Notes: generated by a model not told the origin, from the letters alone. Shown: positions 15,532-24,965, counted from the stretch's first letter. The stretch: DNA of 64,000 nucleotides from Microbacterium sp. SLBN-146 (GCF_006715145.1 NZ_VFMR01000001.1:496001-560000), one strand, 5' to 3'. Translations and numbers: made by a program.

Positions 15532-17031
15532 ATGCCCACTGCGACCGTCGCGCTGCTCCCCGAAGTAGCGCGCTTCCTCGACACCGACCACGGTCTCATC
15601 ATCGGTGCCGACCGACCCCCGGCATCCGATGGCGGCCTCATCGACGTGTTCGATCCCGCGAACGGGCGACTCCTCACGCGAGTCGCCTCGGCCACGGCGA
15701 GCGATGTGGACGCTGCGGTCGCCGCCGCGCGCGCGGCGCTCCCGGTCTGGAACGCACTGTCCCCCGCCGATCGGGCGGATCTCCTGTGGCGCCTGGGCGA
15801 CGAGATCGCCAAACGCGCGGAGGAGTTCGGCCAGCTCGAAACGCTCGACAACGGCAAGCCGACCTCGGAGTCCGGTGTCCTGGACGTTCCCCTCTGCGCC
15901 TCCCTGTTCAAGTACTACGCGGGATGGGCGACGAAGATCGAGGGCGAGTCGATGACGCCGTCGGGCGGCGGCGCCTTCCACGTCTTCACGCGCAGGGAGC
16001 CCGTCGGCGTCGTCGGGGCGATCATCCCGTGGAACTTCCCCCTGCTCATGGCCGGCTACAAGCTCGGCCCCGCGCTCGCCGCCGGCAACACCATGGTGCT
16101 CAAGCCCGCTGAGCAGACACCGCTGTCCGCCCTCCGCCTCGTCGAGCTCATGCTCGAGATCGGATTCCCGCCCGGCGTCGTCAACGTCGTCACGGGCGAC
16201 GGTCCGGGAGCCGGCGCACCGCTCGCCGCGCACCTCGACGTGGACAAGATCACATTCACGGGCGAGAACGCGACGGGCCAGAAGATCCTGGAGGCCTCGA
16301 AGGGGAACATGAAGCGACTGTCGCTCGAACTGGGCGGCAAGTCTCCGAGCCTCATCTTCGCGGATGCCGACATCGACAAGGCCATCGCCGGAACGTTCGG
16401 TGCGATCTATTTCAACCAGGGGCAGTGCTGCATCGCGGGTGCGCGCGTCTTCGTCGAGCGCACGGCGTACGACCGGTTCGTCGACGGTCTCGGGGCGAAG
16501 GTCGCCGGCATCCGTCTCGGGAACGGCCTCGACCCCGAGACGACGATGGGCCCCGTCGTCAGCGCGGAGCAGCAGGCACGGGTGGACGGTCTCATCGCCT
16601 CCGGAGTCGCCGCGGGTGCACGCGCCGTCGTCGGCGGCGGTACCGTCAGCGCACCCGAACTCGCGGACGGGTACTTCGTCCAGCCCACGCTCTTCACCGA
16701 CGTCGCCGCCGACATGGAGATCATGCGACGGGAGATCTTCGGACCGGTCGGTATGGTCGGAGTGTTCGACACCGAGGACGAGGCGATCGAGCTGGCCAAC
16801 GCGACGCCGTTCGGTCTGGCATCCGGACTGTGGACGAGCGACGTGACGCGGACGCACCGCGTCGTGCCGCAGATCCATGCCGGCGTCGTCTGGGTCAACA
16901 CGTACGGCATGTTCGACGTCGCGATTCCCTACGGTGGCTTCAAGGCGAGCGGATACGGCAAGGAATTGGGCCGGGAAGCGCTTGACCCTTACCTTCAGAC
17001 CAAGACAGTCTGGATCGACCTCGGCGGATGA
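15532..17031 (+). CDS. NAD(P)-dependent aldehyde dehydrogenase
   Basis: 499-residue ALDH-superfamily enzyme that oxidises an aldehyde to a carboxylate. The catalytic cysteine is Cys300 in NQGQCCIAGARVF, the general base is Glu266 in LELGGKSP, and the nucleotide fold includes VVGAIIPWNFPLLM and KPAEQTPLSA. The length is normal. The ribosome site AGGAG lies 6 bases from the ATG. It is read with the second GntR gene 34 bases downstream, opposite to the first GntR, behind operator candidate S4. With the GMC oxidoreductase at 25195 it could take a hydroxymethyl group to aldehyde and then carboxylate (inference). Confidence 0.95.
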   Translation: MPTATVALLPEVARFLDTDHGLIIGADRPPASDGGLIDVFDPANGRLLTRVASATASDVDAAVAAARAALPVWNALSPADRADLLWRLGDEIAKRAEEFGQLETLDNGKPTSESGVLDVPLCASLFKYYAGWATKIEGESMTPSGGGAFHVFTRREPVGVVGAIIPWNFPLLMAGYKLGPALAAGNTMVLKPAEQTPLSALRLVELMLEIGFPPGVVNVVTGDGPGAGAPLAAHLDVDKITFTGENATGQKILEASKGNMKRLSLELGGKSPSLIFADADIDKAIAGTFGAIYFNQGQCCIAGARVFVERTAYDRFVDGLGAKVAGIRLGNGLDPETTMGPVVSAEQQARVDGLIASGVAAGARAVVGGGTVSAPELADGYFVQPTLFTDVAADMEIMRREIFGPVGMVGVFDTEDEAIELANATPFGLASGLWTSDVTRTHRVVPQIHAGVVWVNTYGMFDVAIPYGGFKASGYGKELGREALDPYLQTKTVWIDLGG

Positions 17032-17065
17032 CCGGTCCGGGGCCGGACGGAGAGAGAGAATCTGG

Positions 17066-17743
17066 ATGCCGACGCCCGAGAGCGAGCAGCTGAGTCCCCT
17101 GCAGATCAAGGATCTCGTGTACGAGAAGCTCCGCACGGCGATCATCGACCAGACCTTCGCGGCGGGTGAGCCGCTGCGAGAAGCGGCCCTCACGGAACGG
17201 TTCGGGGTCTCGAAGACGCCCATCCGGGAAGCGCTCGTGCGGCTCGAGCAGGATGGGCTCGTCGAGATCGCGCCCTACCGCGGAGCCCGTGCCAAGAAGT
17301 ACTCGCCGTCCGATCTCCACGAGATCTACGCGGCCCGCGAGATCCTCGAGGCGGAATGCGTGCGACGCGCAGCGCGGAGCAAGGACCCGGTCGTCGTCGG
17401 CAAGCTGCGGGAGAACATCGCGGCCTCTCGCGCCGCCCTCGTCAAGGACGACCTCGACGGCGCGGCCGACGCGCTCGACGAGTTCGACGAGGTGCTCTTC
17501 GCGGGACTCGAGAACTCCCTCCTCGAAGACATCCAGCGCCGACTGGGCGCGCACCTTCGCCGCGTGGGCCAAGTGGGCCGAAGCGCGGAACGATTCTCCG
17601 TGTCGATCGACGAGCACGAGCGCATCGTGGATGCGATCGCGGCGGGATCGGCGGCGAAGGCGGACGCCCTCCTGCGCGCGCACCTCCGCAGCGTCCTCGA
17701 GACGCAGCTCGCCGTCCTCGAAGAGGCCGACGCCGCGTCCTGA
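17066..17743 (+). CDS. GntR/FCD-family transcription regulator (paralogue 2)
   Basis: 225-residue paralogue of the regulator at 14679, with near-identical recognition helices (GVSKTPIREALVRLEQDGLVE) and the same FCD-domain blocks (DEFDEVLFAGLENS, HLRRVGQVG, DEHERIVDAIAAGS). The N-terminal extension MPTPESEQLSPLQIKDLVY includes a GAGAGAGAGAA ribosome site just before the ATG. Two such similar proteins facing the same promoters suggest either heterodimers or response to two ligands on the same or nearly the same operator. The stop is 5 bases from the stop of the convergent LLM gene, inside the small inverted repeat CTGACC/GGTCAG. Confidence 0.92.
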   Translation: MPTPESEQLSPLQIKDLVYEKLRTAIIDQTFAAGEPLREAALTERFGVSKTPIREALVRLEQDGLVEIAPYRGARAKKYSPSDLHEIYAAREILEAECVRRAARSKDPVVVGKLRENIAASRAALVKDDLDGAADALDEFDEVLFAGLENSLLEDIQRRLGAHLRRVGQVGRSAERFSVSIDEHERIVDAIAAGSAAKADALLRAHLRSVLETQLAVLEEADAAS

Positions 17744-17748
17744 CCCGG

Positions 17749-19065
17749 TCAGAACTCCAGGAGGTGATCCCGGAACGTCGTGCCCCGGTACTCGGTGCGG
17801 ACGCGTCCGCGGCGCTGGAGAGCGGGCACGAGTCCGTCCGTGATACTCGCCGTGAAGACGCGGCTGGGCTGGAACCCCGGCGACTCGATCAAGTAGCCGT
17901 CGCCGCCGACCTCGTCGATCGCCGCGCACATGGCATCGGCGACGGTGTCGGGAGAGCCGACGAGGTCGATGCAGTCGTGCGAGAAGCCCATCTCGCGGAC
18001 GCACTGGCGGAGTGTCTTCCCCGTCCCCCACTGGGCGAGTCGCTCCAGGATGCCGCGGCTTGCCTCCGTGTGCATCTCGGGCAGCGGTTCGTCGAGGTCG
18101 TACTGCGAGAGGTCGTGTCCCGACCATCCCGACACCCGCGCGAGCACGTCGAGCGCCGTGCGCTCGCTCGACAGGAGCGCCTCGTACGTGGCCTGCGCCT
18201 CTTCATCGGTGCGGCCCACGATGGGCGTCACGACGAAGAGCACCTTGCACGTGTCGGGATCGCGGCCATATGCCGTCATTCGTCCGCGGATCTCGTCTCG
18301 GTACGCCTTCATCGCCTCGGTGCCGCGGACGGCCGTGACGATGACCTCCGCGTGCTTGGCGGCGAAATCCATACCCGCAGGGGATGCGCCCGCCTGGATG
18401 AGGACCGGCTGGCCCTGCGGCGACCGGACGGTGTTGAGCGGCCCGCGTGAGGAGAAGTGCGTGCCGCGGTAGTTGATCTCGTGGACCTTGGAAGCGTCCG
18501 CGTAGATTCCGTTCTCCCGATCGCGGACGACGGCATCCTCGTCCCACGAGTTCCAGAGCGCCTTCGCGATCGACACCGTCTCGTCCGCGATCTCGTAGCG
18601 CTCGTCGTGGTCGGGGAGCTTGTCGAGCCCGTAGTTCTCGGCGATGCCGGCCCCCGCGGTGGTGACGAGGTTCCAGCCGAAGCGTCCGCCGAGGAGCGAG
18701 TCCATCGTCGAGCAGAGCCGCGCCACCTGGTAGGGCAGCGTGAAGGTCGTGCTCATCGTCACGCCGACCCCGAGATGACGGGTCAGGTAGCCGATGATGG
18801 CGGCGAGCGGGACGGGGTCTCCCTTGGGCGCGACGAAGTTGTGGCGCAGATAGAGCTCGCGGGAGCCGCCGTACGTGTCGGGGATCGCGACGGCATCCTC
18901 GAACATCAGGAAGTCGAACTTCGCGCGCTCGAGCGCCTGCGCGAGCTCGACATAGAAGTGGCCGTTCCAGAAGTCGCCGCCGCCGGAGGCGAGCGGGCCG
19001 TTCCATTCGTCGGGGACGAAGCCCGTGAAATAGCCGAGGTGGAAAGGACGACCGACGTCGGACAT
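17749..19065 (-). CDS. NtaA/SnaA/DszA-family FMN-dependent monooxygenase A
   Basis: 438-residue class C flavin monooxygenase. Family blocks are HLGYFTGFVPDEW, RYEIADETVSIAKALW, INYRGTHFSSRGPLN and PVLIQAGASPAGMDFAAKHAEVI. These enzymes use FMNH2 from a separate reductase, and the flavin reductase at 30368 is the obvious partner. Substrates of characterised relatives include nitrilotriacetate, pristinamycin and dibenzothiophene sulfone, so no substrate can be read from family membership. It is the last gene of the thi-type operon running down from 24965, 8 bases after the RutA-like gene. It could act before or after ring opening. Confidence 0.9.
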   Translation of the reverse strand: MSDVGRPFHLGYFTGFVPDEWNGPLASGGGDFWNGHFYVELAQALERAKFDFLMFEDAVAIPDTYGGSRELYLRHNFVAPKGDPVPLAAIIGYLTRHLGVGVTMSTTFTLPYQVARLCSTMDSLLGGRFGWNLVTTAGAGIAENYGLDKLPDHDERYEIADETVSIAKALWNSWDEDAVVRDRENGIYADASKVHEINYRGTHFSSRGPLNTVRSPQGQPVLIQAGASPAGMDFAAKHAEVIVTAVRGTEAMKAYRDEIRGRMTAYGRDPDTCKVLFVVTPIVGRTDEEAQATYEALLSSERTALDVLARVSGWSGHDLSQYDLDEPLPEMHTEASRGILERLAQWGTGKTLRQCVREMGFSHDCIDLVGSPDTVADAMCAAIDEVGGDGYLIESPGFQPSRVFTASITDGLVPALQRRGRVRTEYRGTTFRDHLLEF

Positions 19066-19073
19066 GTGAAGTC

Positions 19074-20150
19074 TCAGGCGGCGGAGCGCCCGAACCCTTC
19101 CTTCGCGAGCAGGGGCACGATCTCCTCACCGAGAACCGTCAGGTCGTCGATGAAGTCCGGCATGATGAACACCGCACCGTCGATGTCGGCGCTCTCGATC
19201 ATGTCGGCGAGCTGCTCCGCGATCGTGGCCGGGGATCCTGCGACGGTACCCGTCGAGATCGCGGTGGCCTCGAGCCATCCCTCATTGTCGGGGTTGTGAG
19301 CGGACGCGTCGTGCGAGACGGCACCCCACTCCCGAGCCATGTTCTGCAGCGCGACGACGTCGCGACCCTCGTTGTAGAAGTCGATGCGGCGTTGAGCATC
19401 GGCATCCGTCTCTCCCGGGATGACCATGAAGACGCAGTACGTCTTCAGCCGGTCGCCGTTCTCCTGCGAGATGCGGCGTGCCCGTTGTCCCGTGGCGACG
19501 ACGGAGTCGCGCGACGTGCCCTCGAAAAGAACTCCGTCGAGGTTCCTCGCGACGAACGCCATGCCCGTGTCGGAGGTCGCGGCGCAGATCATCTGGGGGA
19601 TGCCACCGACCGGCTTCGGATCGGACTGGCAGTCCTGCAGCTGGAAGTACTCGCCGTCGTAGTCGACCGTCTTCTCGGTCCACAGCGCCTTGACCACTTC
19701 GACCCATTCGGCGGCCCGACGGTACTTGGTCGAGCTGTCGAGGTCGCGGCCGAGTCCCATCTGGGTCTCCGACCTGCGGTTGCCGCCGGCGACGATGTTG
19801 AGGCCCGTCCGGCCGTTGCTGATCTGGCTCTGCGTGGCGACCATCTTCGCGGCGATGGCGGGATGGATCATGGCGGTGTTCACCGTCGACCACACCCCGA
19901 TGTCCTCCGTCGCCTCGGCGAGACCCGCACTCGTGATGAGCGACTCCAGGTTGACGTCGAAGTGCTTCGAGGTTCCGCCGTAGCCGCGCCAGACGGCCTG
20001 CGACAGCGTGAAGTCGAACCCGAGGCTCTCCGACAGCTCTGCGACACGGCGGTTGTAGGCGTAGCTGCCGTCGAGGAGGGGGATGTTCCCCGACGGGATC
20101 CACCCGCCGCTCCCGACGGGCATGAAGATGCCGTACTCGATGTCCTTCAT
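19074..20150 (-). CDS. RutA-like pyrimidine oxygenase
   Basis: 358-residue luciferase-like flavin monooxygenase that matches RutA, the enzyme opening the uracil ring between N3 and C4. Shared blocks are IFMPVGSGGW near the start, NLESLITSAGLA, GRTGLNIVAG, DCQSDPKPVGGIPQMICAATSD with TGMAFVAR, and YCVFMVIPGETDADA. Its position behind a thiamine-pyrimidine-type importer, TenA and a deaminase is the main clue that the island opens a pyrimidine ring. The native substrate would be a 4-oxo pyrimidine made by the deaminase (inference). No rutB, rutC, rutD or rutE homologue is recognisable in the window; the amidase, amidohydrolases and aldehyde dehydrogenase may replace them. Confidence 0.85.
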   Translation of the reverse strand: MKDIEYGIFMPVGSGGWIPSGNIPLLDGSYAYNRRVAELSESLGFDFTLSQAVWRGYGGTSKHFDVNLESLITSAGLAEATEDIGVWSTVNTAMIHPAIAAKMVATQSQISNGRTGLNIVAGGNRRSETQMGLGRDLDSSTKYRRAAEWVEVVKALWTEKTVDYDGEYFQLQDCQSDPKPVGGIPQMICAATSDTGMAFVARNLDGVLFEGTSRDSVVATGQRARRISQENGDRLKTYCVFMVIPGETDADAQRRIDFYNEGRDVVALQNMAREWGAVSHDASAHNPDNEGWLEATAISTGTVAGSPATIAEQLADMIESADIDGAVFIMPDFIDDLTVLGEEIVPLLAKEGFGRSAA

Positions 20151-20160
20151 CGTGGTCCTT

Positions 20161-20976
20161 TCACGCGACCCGTGTCGCGGAGCTCTGCTGGGCGAACGCT
20201 CGCCGCGACTCTTCGTGGAGCACCTCGATGAGCTGCTCCTCGATCGCGACGAACTCCGGTGCGGTCGTCATGGACAGCTCTCGCGGTCGCGGAAGCGGGA
20301 CCTCGACGTCCAGCCGGACGGTCGCCGGCCGCGCGCTCAGCACGATGACGCGATCCGCCAGGTAGATCGCCTCCCGGATGTCGTGGGTGATGAGGACGGC
20401 CGTCCACGAATGCTCCGACCACATCCCCTGCAGCCAGTTCTGCATCTCGATGCGCGTGAGCGAGTCGAGCGCTCCGAAGGGCTCGTCGAGCAGGAGGATC
20501 TCCCGCCCCTGTACGACGGTGCGAAGAAGCGCGGCGCGCTGTCGCATCCCGCCGGACAGCTCGAACGGGTAGGCGTTCTCGAAACCGGCCAGCCCGAAGG
20601 TGGGGAAGAGTGCGGTCGCCTTCGCGAGGGCGTCCTTCTTGGGCATCCCACCCACCTCGAGACCGAGAGCCGTGTTCTTCCCGACCGTGCGCCACGGGAA
20701 GAGCAGGTCCTTCTGCGGCATGTAGGCGGTGTGGTGACGTTCTCCGATGGCGGACTCCCCGTCGACGCGGATATCCCCCGTCGTCGGGGTCTCGAGACCC
20801 GCGATGATGTTGAACATCGTGCTCTTGCCGCATCCGGACGGACCGATGACGGACACGAACTCGCCGGCACGGACCGAGAAGGAGATGTCGTCGACGACCT
20901 GGCGCACGTCGCCGCCGCCGATCGGGAACTCTTTCGTGAGGTGGTCGAGATGGATGCGGGGGACGTCACTTGGCAT
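20161..20976 (-). CDS. thiZ: ThiZ-type ABC transporter ATP-binding protein
   Basis: 271-residue importer ATPase of the nitrate/taurine/ThiZ group. Walker A GPSGCGKST is at 45-53, signature ELSGGMRQR, Walker B REILLLDEPFGALD, H-loop VLITHDIREA. Its start overlaps the permease gene by 11 bases. With ThiX and ThiY it would drive uptake of formylaminopyrimidine-type thiamine breakdown products or a related heterocycle, judged from the THI5-like binding protein three genes upstream. The ATPase alone does not tell the substrate. Confidence 0.9.
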   Translation of the reverse strand: MPSDVPRIHLDHLTKEFPIGGGDVRQVVDDISFSVRAGEFVSVIGPSGCGKSTMFNIIAGLETPTTGDIRVDGESAIGERHHTAYMPQKDLLFPWRTVGKNTALGLEVGGMPKKDALAKATALFPTFGLAGFENAYPFELSGGMRQRAALLRTVVQGREILLLDEPFGALDSLTRIEMQNWLQGMWSEHSWTAVLITHDIREAIYLADRVIVLSARPATVRLDVEVPLPRPRELSMTTAPEFVAIEEQLIEVLHEESRRAFAQQSSATRVA

Positions 20977-21823
20977 TGCGGGCCTTCCTCTCCTTGAAGC
21001 TCCACGGGATCACGAGCCGCTCGAGCAGGAATGTCGACAGGTACAGCGCGATGCTGAGGATCGCCGTGACGGCGACGGCGGCCAGCACGAGGTCGGTGCG
21101 GAAGGAGTTCTTCTGCATGCTCATGTAGATGCCGAGGCCCATCTGGGCGCCGACGTACTCCGCGAAGATCGCCCCGACGACGGCATACGTGATGCTGATG
21201 CGCAGGGCCGTGAAGAACGAGGGAAGCGCCGAGGGGAGTCGGACGTACCAGAACTCCTTCACGCGACCCGCACCCATCGAGCGCAGGAGACTGCTCGCTT
21301 CGTGGTCCGCCTTGTTGAAGCCCTCGATGAGGCCGACGACGATCGGGAAGAACGTCACGAGCGCGACGACGAGGACCTTCGGCAGCAGACCGAAGCCGAA
21401 CCAGATGATCATGAGCGGCGCGATCGCGATGATCGGAATGGTCTGGGAGGCGATGAGGAGCGGCAGGAGCCCTCGGCGCAGCGGCATCCAGAAGTCGATC
21501 GCGATCGCGAGGATCCACGCCACGACGAGGGACAGACTGAACCCGACGAGGGTCACCTGGAGCGTCGCGAGTGCGTGCGGGATGATGACGTCCATCTGCT
21601 CGAGCCCCTGCGCAACGACGCGAGAGGGCGTCGGAAGGACCTGCGGGCGGAGGCCGAAGACGTTGACGGCCACCTCCCACGCGATGAGGACGATCGTGAC
21701 GATCACGAGCGGTGGGATGACCGTCTGAAGAACCCCCTTGGGTCCTCGGCGCTTCTTCCGCGGCGTCGTGGATAGCTGCGGGGGTCGTGCGATCGTCGAA
21801 TCGATCATGGGCTCGGCGATCAT
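20966..21823 (-). CDS. thiX: ThiX-type ABC transporter permease
   Basis: 285-residue inner-membrane permease of the binding-protein-dependent transport family, with about six hydrophobic helices from residue 35 to 270 and the EAA-like coupling loop ending GAGRVKEFWYVRLPSALPSFF. A basic N-terminal tail (TTPRKKRRGPKG) precedes the first helix. The ATG overlaps the TenA stop (ATGA), so order and coupling are tenA, thiX, thiZ on the minus strand. It pairs with the ThiZ-type ATPase and ThiY-type binding protein. Confidence 0.9.
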   Translation of the reverse strand: MIAEPMIDSTIARPPQLSTTPRKKRRGPKGVLQTVIPPLVIVTIVLIAWEVAVNVFGLRPQVLPTPSRVVAQGLEQMDVIIPHALATLQVTLVGFSLSLVVAWILAIAIDFWMPLRRGLLPLLIASQTIPIIAIAPLMIIWFGFGLLPKVLVVALVTFFPIVVGLIEGFNKADHEASSLLRSMGAGRVKEFWYVRLPSALPSFFTALRISITYAVVGAIFAEYVGAQMGLGIYMSMQKNSFRTDLVLAAVAVTAILSIALYLSTFLLERLVIPWSFKERKARNAK

Positions 21824-22464
21824 GCCGCCGTCTCCTTTCTCGCCGGTTCCTGATTCCAGAACTGGATCTCCAGTGCCAGACCCCGCTCGGCGATCTCGAG
21901 CGCGCGGTCGAGCGGGATGTCGGCTTCATCGATGAGGGCGAAGTGCAGCTCCATCAGCGCGCCGTAGTCCGCGGCGGTGTAAATGTCGATCCAGTCCGCG
22001 TACGGAGAGCCGGAGGGTGTCGCCTCGCGGACGAGGCTCAGCGCGATCCCGTATCCGTAGATGCACGGCAGCATCGCGACGAGCGTCGCCTCGCGATCAT
22101 TCGCGAGCTCCTCGTAGAAGGCGACGTAGTCGTCGAGCGCCGGTGACGGGGAGATCCGGTCGAAGTCGCATCCGAAAGGCTCGGCGGCTCGGCGATGGTG
22201 GTCGAGCTCGACGGTGAGGACACCGTGTGCCAGTGCGATGAAGTGCTCGAGCTCGTCGTCGGTGCGGGATGCGGCAGCCAGTCGTGCGTAGATGCGCGCG
22301 TAGTAGCGCAGGTAGACGAAGTCCTGCTCGAGGTAGTTCCGGAAGACGTCGCGCGCGAGCGTGCCCGACCGCACCGCCGACAGCATCGGCAGCTCCACCC
22401 ATTCCGCGGCAGCGGTGGCGATACGCTCCCGCAGCGCCTGCGAGAGCGAGTCCGTCGTCGTCAT
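21820..22464 (-). CDS. tenA: TenA-family aminopyrimidine aminohydrolase (copy 1)
   Basis: 214-residue TenA protein. TenA hydrolyses 4-amino-5-aminomethyl-2-methylpyrimidine to HMP and ammonia. The active site is complete by motif: Asp48 in LEQDFVYL (binds the aminopyrimidine), Cys134 in MLPCIYGYG (nucleophile) and Glu199 in LALEIQFWNQ. Start 22464 is preferred over 22473 because AAGGA is then at a normal distance. It is coupled to thiX by ATGA and lies 68 bases after thiY, the same gene set as the known formylaminopyrimidine salvage route. In that route the product feeds thiamine synthesis; here no thiC, thiD or thiE is nearby, pointing to degradation. Confidence 0.93.
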   Translation of the reverse strand: MTTTDSLSQALRERIATAAAEWVELPMLSAVRSGTLARDVFRNYLEQDFVYLRYYARIYARLAAASRTDDELEHFIALAHGVLTVELDHHRRAAEPFGCDFDRISPSPALDDYVAFYEELANDREATLVAMLPCIYGYGIALSLVREATPSGSPYADWIDIYTAADYGALMELHFALIDEADIPLDRALEIAERGLALEIQFWNQEPARKETAA

Positions 22465-22532
22465 ACCGGTCATCCTTCGTCGTCGGGAGGGGTGGACGGG
22501 CCGGCACCGGAGGAACCGGCCCGCCCACTCCG

Positions 22533-23588
22533 TCACGGGGTGATGTACTCGTTCGTGAAGAACGCGGACCAGTCGGGCGCTTCCGTCAGCGGCTCGCCGT
22601 CGACGTCGGCCAGAAGGCCGTTGTCGAGCAGCCACTCGCCCAGAGCAGCCCACCGCTCCTCGGTCATGACACCGAACGCACCGCTCTCGTCGAGCATGTA
22701 CTCGCCCGAGATCATCTCCTGGCTCTGGTGCACGAGCTCCGTGCCCTCCTCGGTCGAGAAGGCGTCGGGGTTGGCCGCGATGAGCATGTCGCCGGCCTCG
22801 ATCGGGTTCTCCTGCGTGAACTCGTAGCCCTTCTGCACCGCCTGCACGAAGGCGGCGGCCTCTTCGGGGTTCTCCTCGAGCCAGTCGGTGTTGCAGTTCA
22901 CGAGGACGGCGTAGTTGTCCGGCATCCCGAAGTCGGTGAACTCGAAGTGCTTGAACGGCGTGCCGCGGATCTCGGCCTCGATGCTCTCCCACGTCTCGAA
23001 CGGGATCGTGAAGTCCGCCGTTTCGGCATAGACCGCCTCGTAGGCGCTCGTGCTCAGAGTGACCGTCTCGAACTCACCGGTCCCGCCGTCCGCCTGGATG
23101 ACGGTCGACAGCATCGGCACCTCGGCGGGGGCCCCGAAGCCCGCGTAGATCTTGCCGTCGAGGTCGGCCGGGGTCTGGATCGAGTCATCGTCGGCACGGA
23201 CGCCGATCGCCGTCACCCAGTGCTGGATGAGGGCGAGAACGGACTTCACCTTGGCACCCGCGGCCATGTTGACCGTCGAGCTCTCCTGGAAGCCGATGCC
23301 GCATTCGGCCGAACCCGCGTCGACGAGCGTGTCGGGGTAGGAGCCGTTGTAGGGCAGGATCTCGACGTTCAGACCGGCGTCGGCGAAGTAGCCCTCCGCC
23401 TCGGCGACGAAGAGTCCCGTGTGGTTCGTGTTGGGAGTCCAGTCCAGTGCGAACCGCACTGTCGTGGTCTCACTGGCACCGGAGGCGTCGGATCCGGCGT
23501 CCGAGGTGTCGCCCGACGCGCACGACGTCAGGGTGAGGGCGGTGACCGCGGCGGCTGCGCCGACGGCGATCAGTCGCGATTTCTTCAT
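22533..23588 (-). CDS. thiY: ThiY/THI5-like substrate-binding lipoprotein
   Basis: 351-residue binding protein anchored by lipid at Cys23 (TALTLTSCASG lipobox). A Ser/Asp-rich linker precedes the NMT1/THI5-like domain, beginning RFALDWTPNTNHTGLFVAEAEG, the typical opening of ThiY and other HMP-related binding proteins. It should capture a pyrimidine such as N-formyl-aminomethyl-methylpyrimidine outside the membrane and hand it to ThiX/ThiZ. Family members also bind other small ligands, so the ligand remains inferred. It lies 54 bases after the deaminase gene and before tenA, in the operon starting at 24965. Confidence 0.9.
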   Translation of the reverse strand: MKKSRLIAVGAAAAVTALTLTSCASGDTSDAGSDASGASETTTVRFALDWTPNTNHTGLFVAEAEGYFADAGLNVEILPYNGSYPDTLVDAGSAECGIGFQESSTVNMAAGAKVKSVLALIQHWVTAIGVRADDDSIQTPADLDGKIYAGFGAPAEVPMLSTVIQADGGTGEFETVTLSTSAYEAVYAETADFTIPFETWESIEAEIRGTPFKHFEFTDFGMPDNYAVLVNCNTDWLEENPEEAAAFVQAVQKGYEFTQENPIEAGDMLIAANPDAFSTEEGTELVHQSQEMISGEYMLDESGAFGVMTEERWAALGEWLLDNGLLADVDGEPLTEAPDWSAFFTNEYITP

Positions 23589-23642
23589 GGGGTCCTCTTT
23601 CAGGTGGGGTGCAGGGGGGCGTGCTGTGTGGTGCAGGCCGGC

Positions 23643-24965
23643 TCAATGCGGACGCCGGACGATTTCCATCCGCTCGATGGTGCGACGGAACGCGATGTTG
23701 GCCTCGTGGACGATGCGGCTCTCATCGACAGCGGTGAGGGTGCGACCCCGCATGACCACGCGGCCGTCGATGATGGTCGTGTCCACGGCCGAGCCGTTGG
23801 CGGCGAAGACGAGGTGGGACGTCATGTGCACGGGGGTGTCGCGGAGGAGCGGCGTGAACTCGACGGAGTTGGTTTCGACGAGGATGATGTCGGCCTTCTC
23901 GCCGGGGGCGAGCATTCCCGATCCCGTGCCGAGGGCCTGCGCCCCGTGCCGTGTCGCCATGCGGAGCACGAAGTCGGCGGGCATGAGGCTCGCGTCTTCG
24001 CGCTTCGCGCGGTGCATGAGCGACGCGAACTTCATCACCTCGAACATGTCGCCGCTGTTGTTGCACTCGACGGCGTCGTGACCGAGGCCGACGTTGATGC
24101 CCGCGGCGAGCATCTCGGGAACGCGAGCGATGCCGTTGCCGAGCTTCGCGTTGGAACTGGGATTGTGCGAGATATTGGTGCCCGTCTCGGCCATCATCCT
24201 GATCTCGTCGTCGCTGAGGTGCACGCAGTGCGCCGCGACGACGTCCGGGCCGAGCATCCCGACCTCGTATGCGAGTTCCGTCGGCCGCTTGCCGAAGCGC
24301 TCGATGCTGTTCTCCACCTCCGACATCGACTCGTTGAGGTGGATGTGGATGCCGATCCCCAGCTCGTCGGCGAGGGCACGGGTGTCGCGGAGCATCTCGG
24401 GCGATGCGAGCGGCAGCCACTCGATGCCCATCCACACCTTGATCCGGCCGTTCGCGGCGCCGTTGCTGCGATGGAACGCATCGACGTTGTCCTGAAGCGT
24501 GTCGAGGTCGTGCTCGTCGAGGGCGACGTCGTTGGAGAGGACGGCGCGGATGCCGATCTCCTCCGCTGCCACGGCGAGCGCATCGAGCCTGCGGTACATG
24601 TCGTTGACCGTCGTGACGCCCGCCTTGATCGCCTCGGCATAGCTCGCCATGGCGGCCCAGTACGCGGCATCGAAGTCGAGCGCGCGGATCATGGGGTACC
24701 AGCACTCGTCGAGGTACTCCCAGAGAGGGAGGTGGTCGTTGTAGCCCTTGCCGAGTGCCGTGTGGAAGTGAAGGTCGACGAGACCCGGCATGATGATCTT
24801 GTCGGTCGCGTCGATGACTTCGGCGCCCCCTGCCGGCGGCTCGAGGTCGGCGGGGCCGAGCCATGCGATGCGATCGTCTTCGATGACGACGGTTCCGCGC
24901 TCGAAGTACGTTCCCGCATCGTCGAGGGTGAGGATCATTCCGCCGCGGAGGACCAGTCGGGACAT
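23643..24965 (-). CDS. ATZ/TRZ-type amidohydrolase (pyrimidine deaminase candidate)
   Basis: 440-residue metal-dependent amidohydrolase, full length. Metal ligands are His66-Phe-His68 (LVDLHFHTALGKG), the His in HIHLNES, the His in AAHCVHLSDDE, and an Asp in GLGHDAVE. This family includes deaminases of cytosine, guanine, 8-oxoguanine and s-triazines, so deamination of the 4-amino group of an imported pyrimidine fits well and would make the 4-oxo ring that a RutA-type enzyme needs (inference). First gene of the operon with thiY, tenA, thiX, thiZ and two monooxygenases. ATG 24965 is preferred over the TTG at 24968, with GGGAG upstream and operator candidate S5 at 25013. Confidence 0.88.
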   Translation of the reverse strand: MSRLVLRGGMILTLDDAGTYFERGTVVIEDDRIAWLGPADLEPPAGGAEVIDATDKIIMPGLVDLHFHTALGKGYNDHLPLWEYLDECWYPMIRALDFDAAYWAAMASYAEAIKAGVTTVNDMYRRLDALAVAAEEIGIRAVLSNDVALDEHDLDTLQDNVDAFHRSNGAANGRIKVWMGIEWLPLASPEMLRDTRALADELGIGIHIHLNESMSEVENSIERFGKRPTELAYEVGMLGPDVVAAHCVHLSDDEIRMMAETGTNISHNPSSNAKLGNGIARVPEMLAAGINVGLGHDAVECNNSGDMFEVMKFASLMHRAKREDASLMPADFVLRMATRHGAQALGTGSGMLAPGEKADIILVETNSVEFTPLLRDTPVHMTSHLVFAANGSAVDTTIIDGRVVMRGRTLTAVDESRIVHEANIAFRRTIERMEIVRRPH

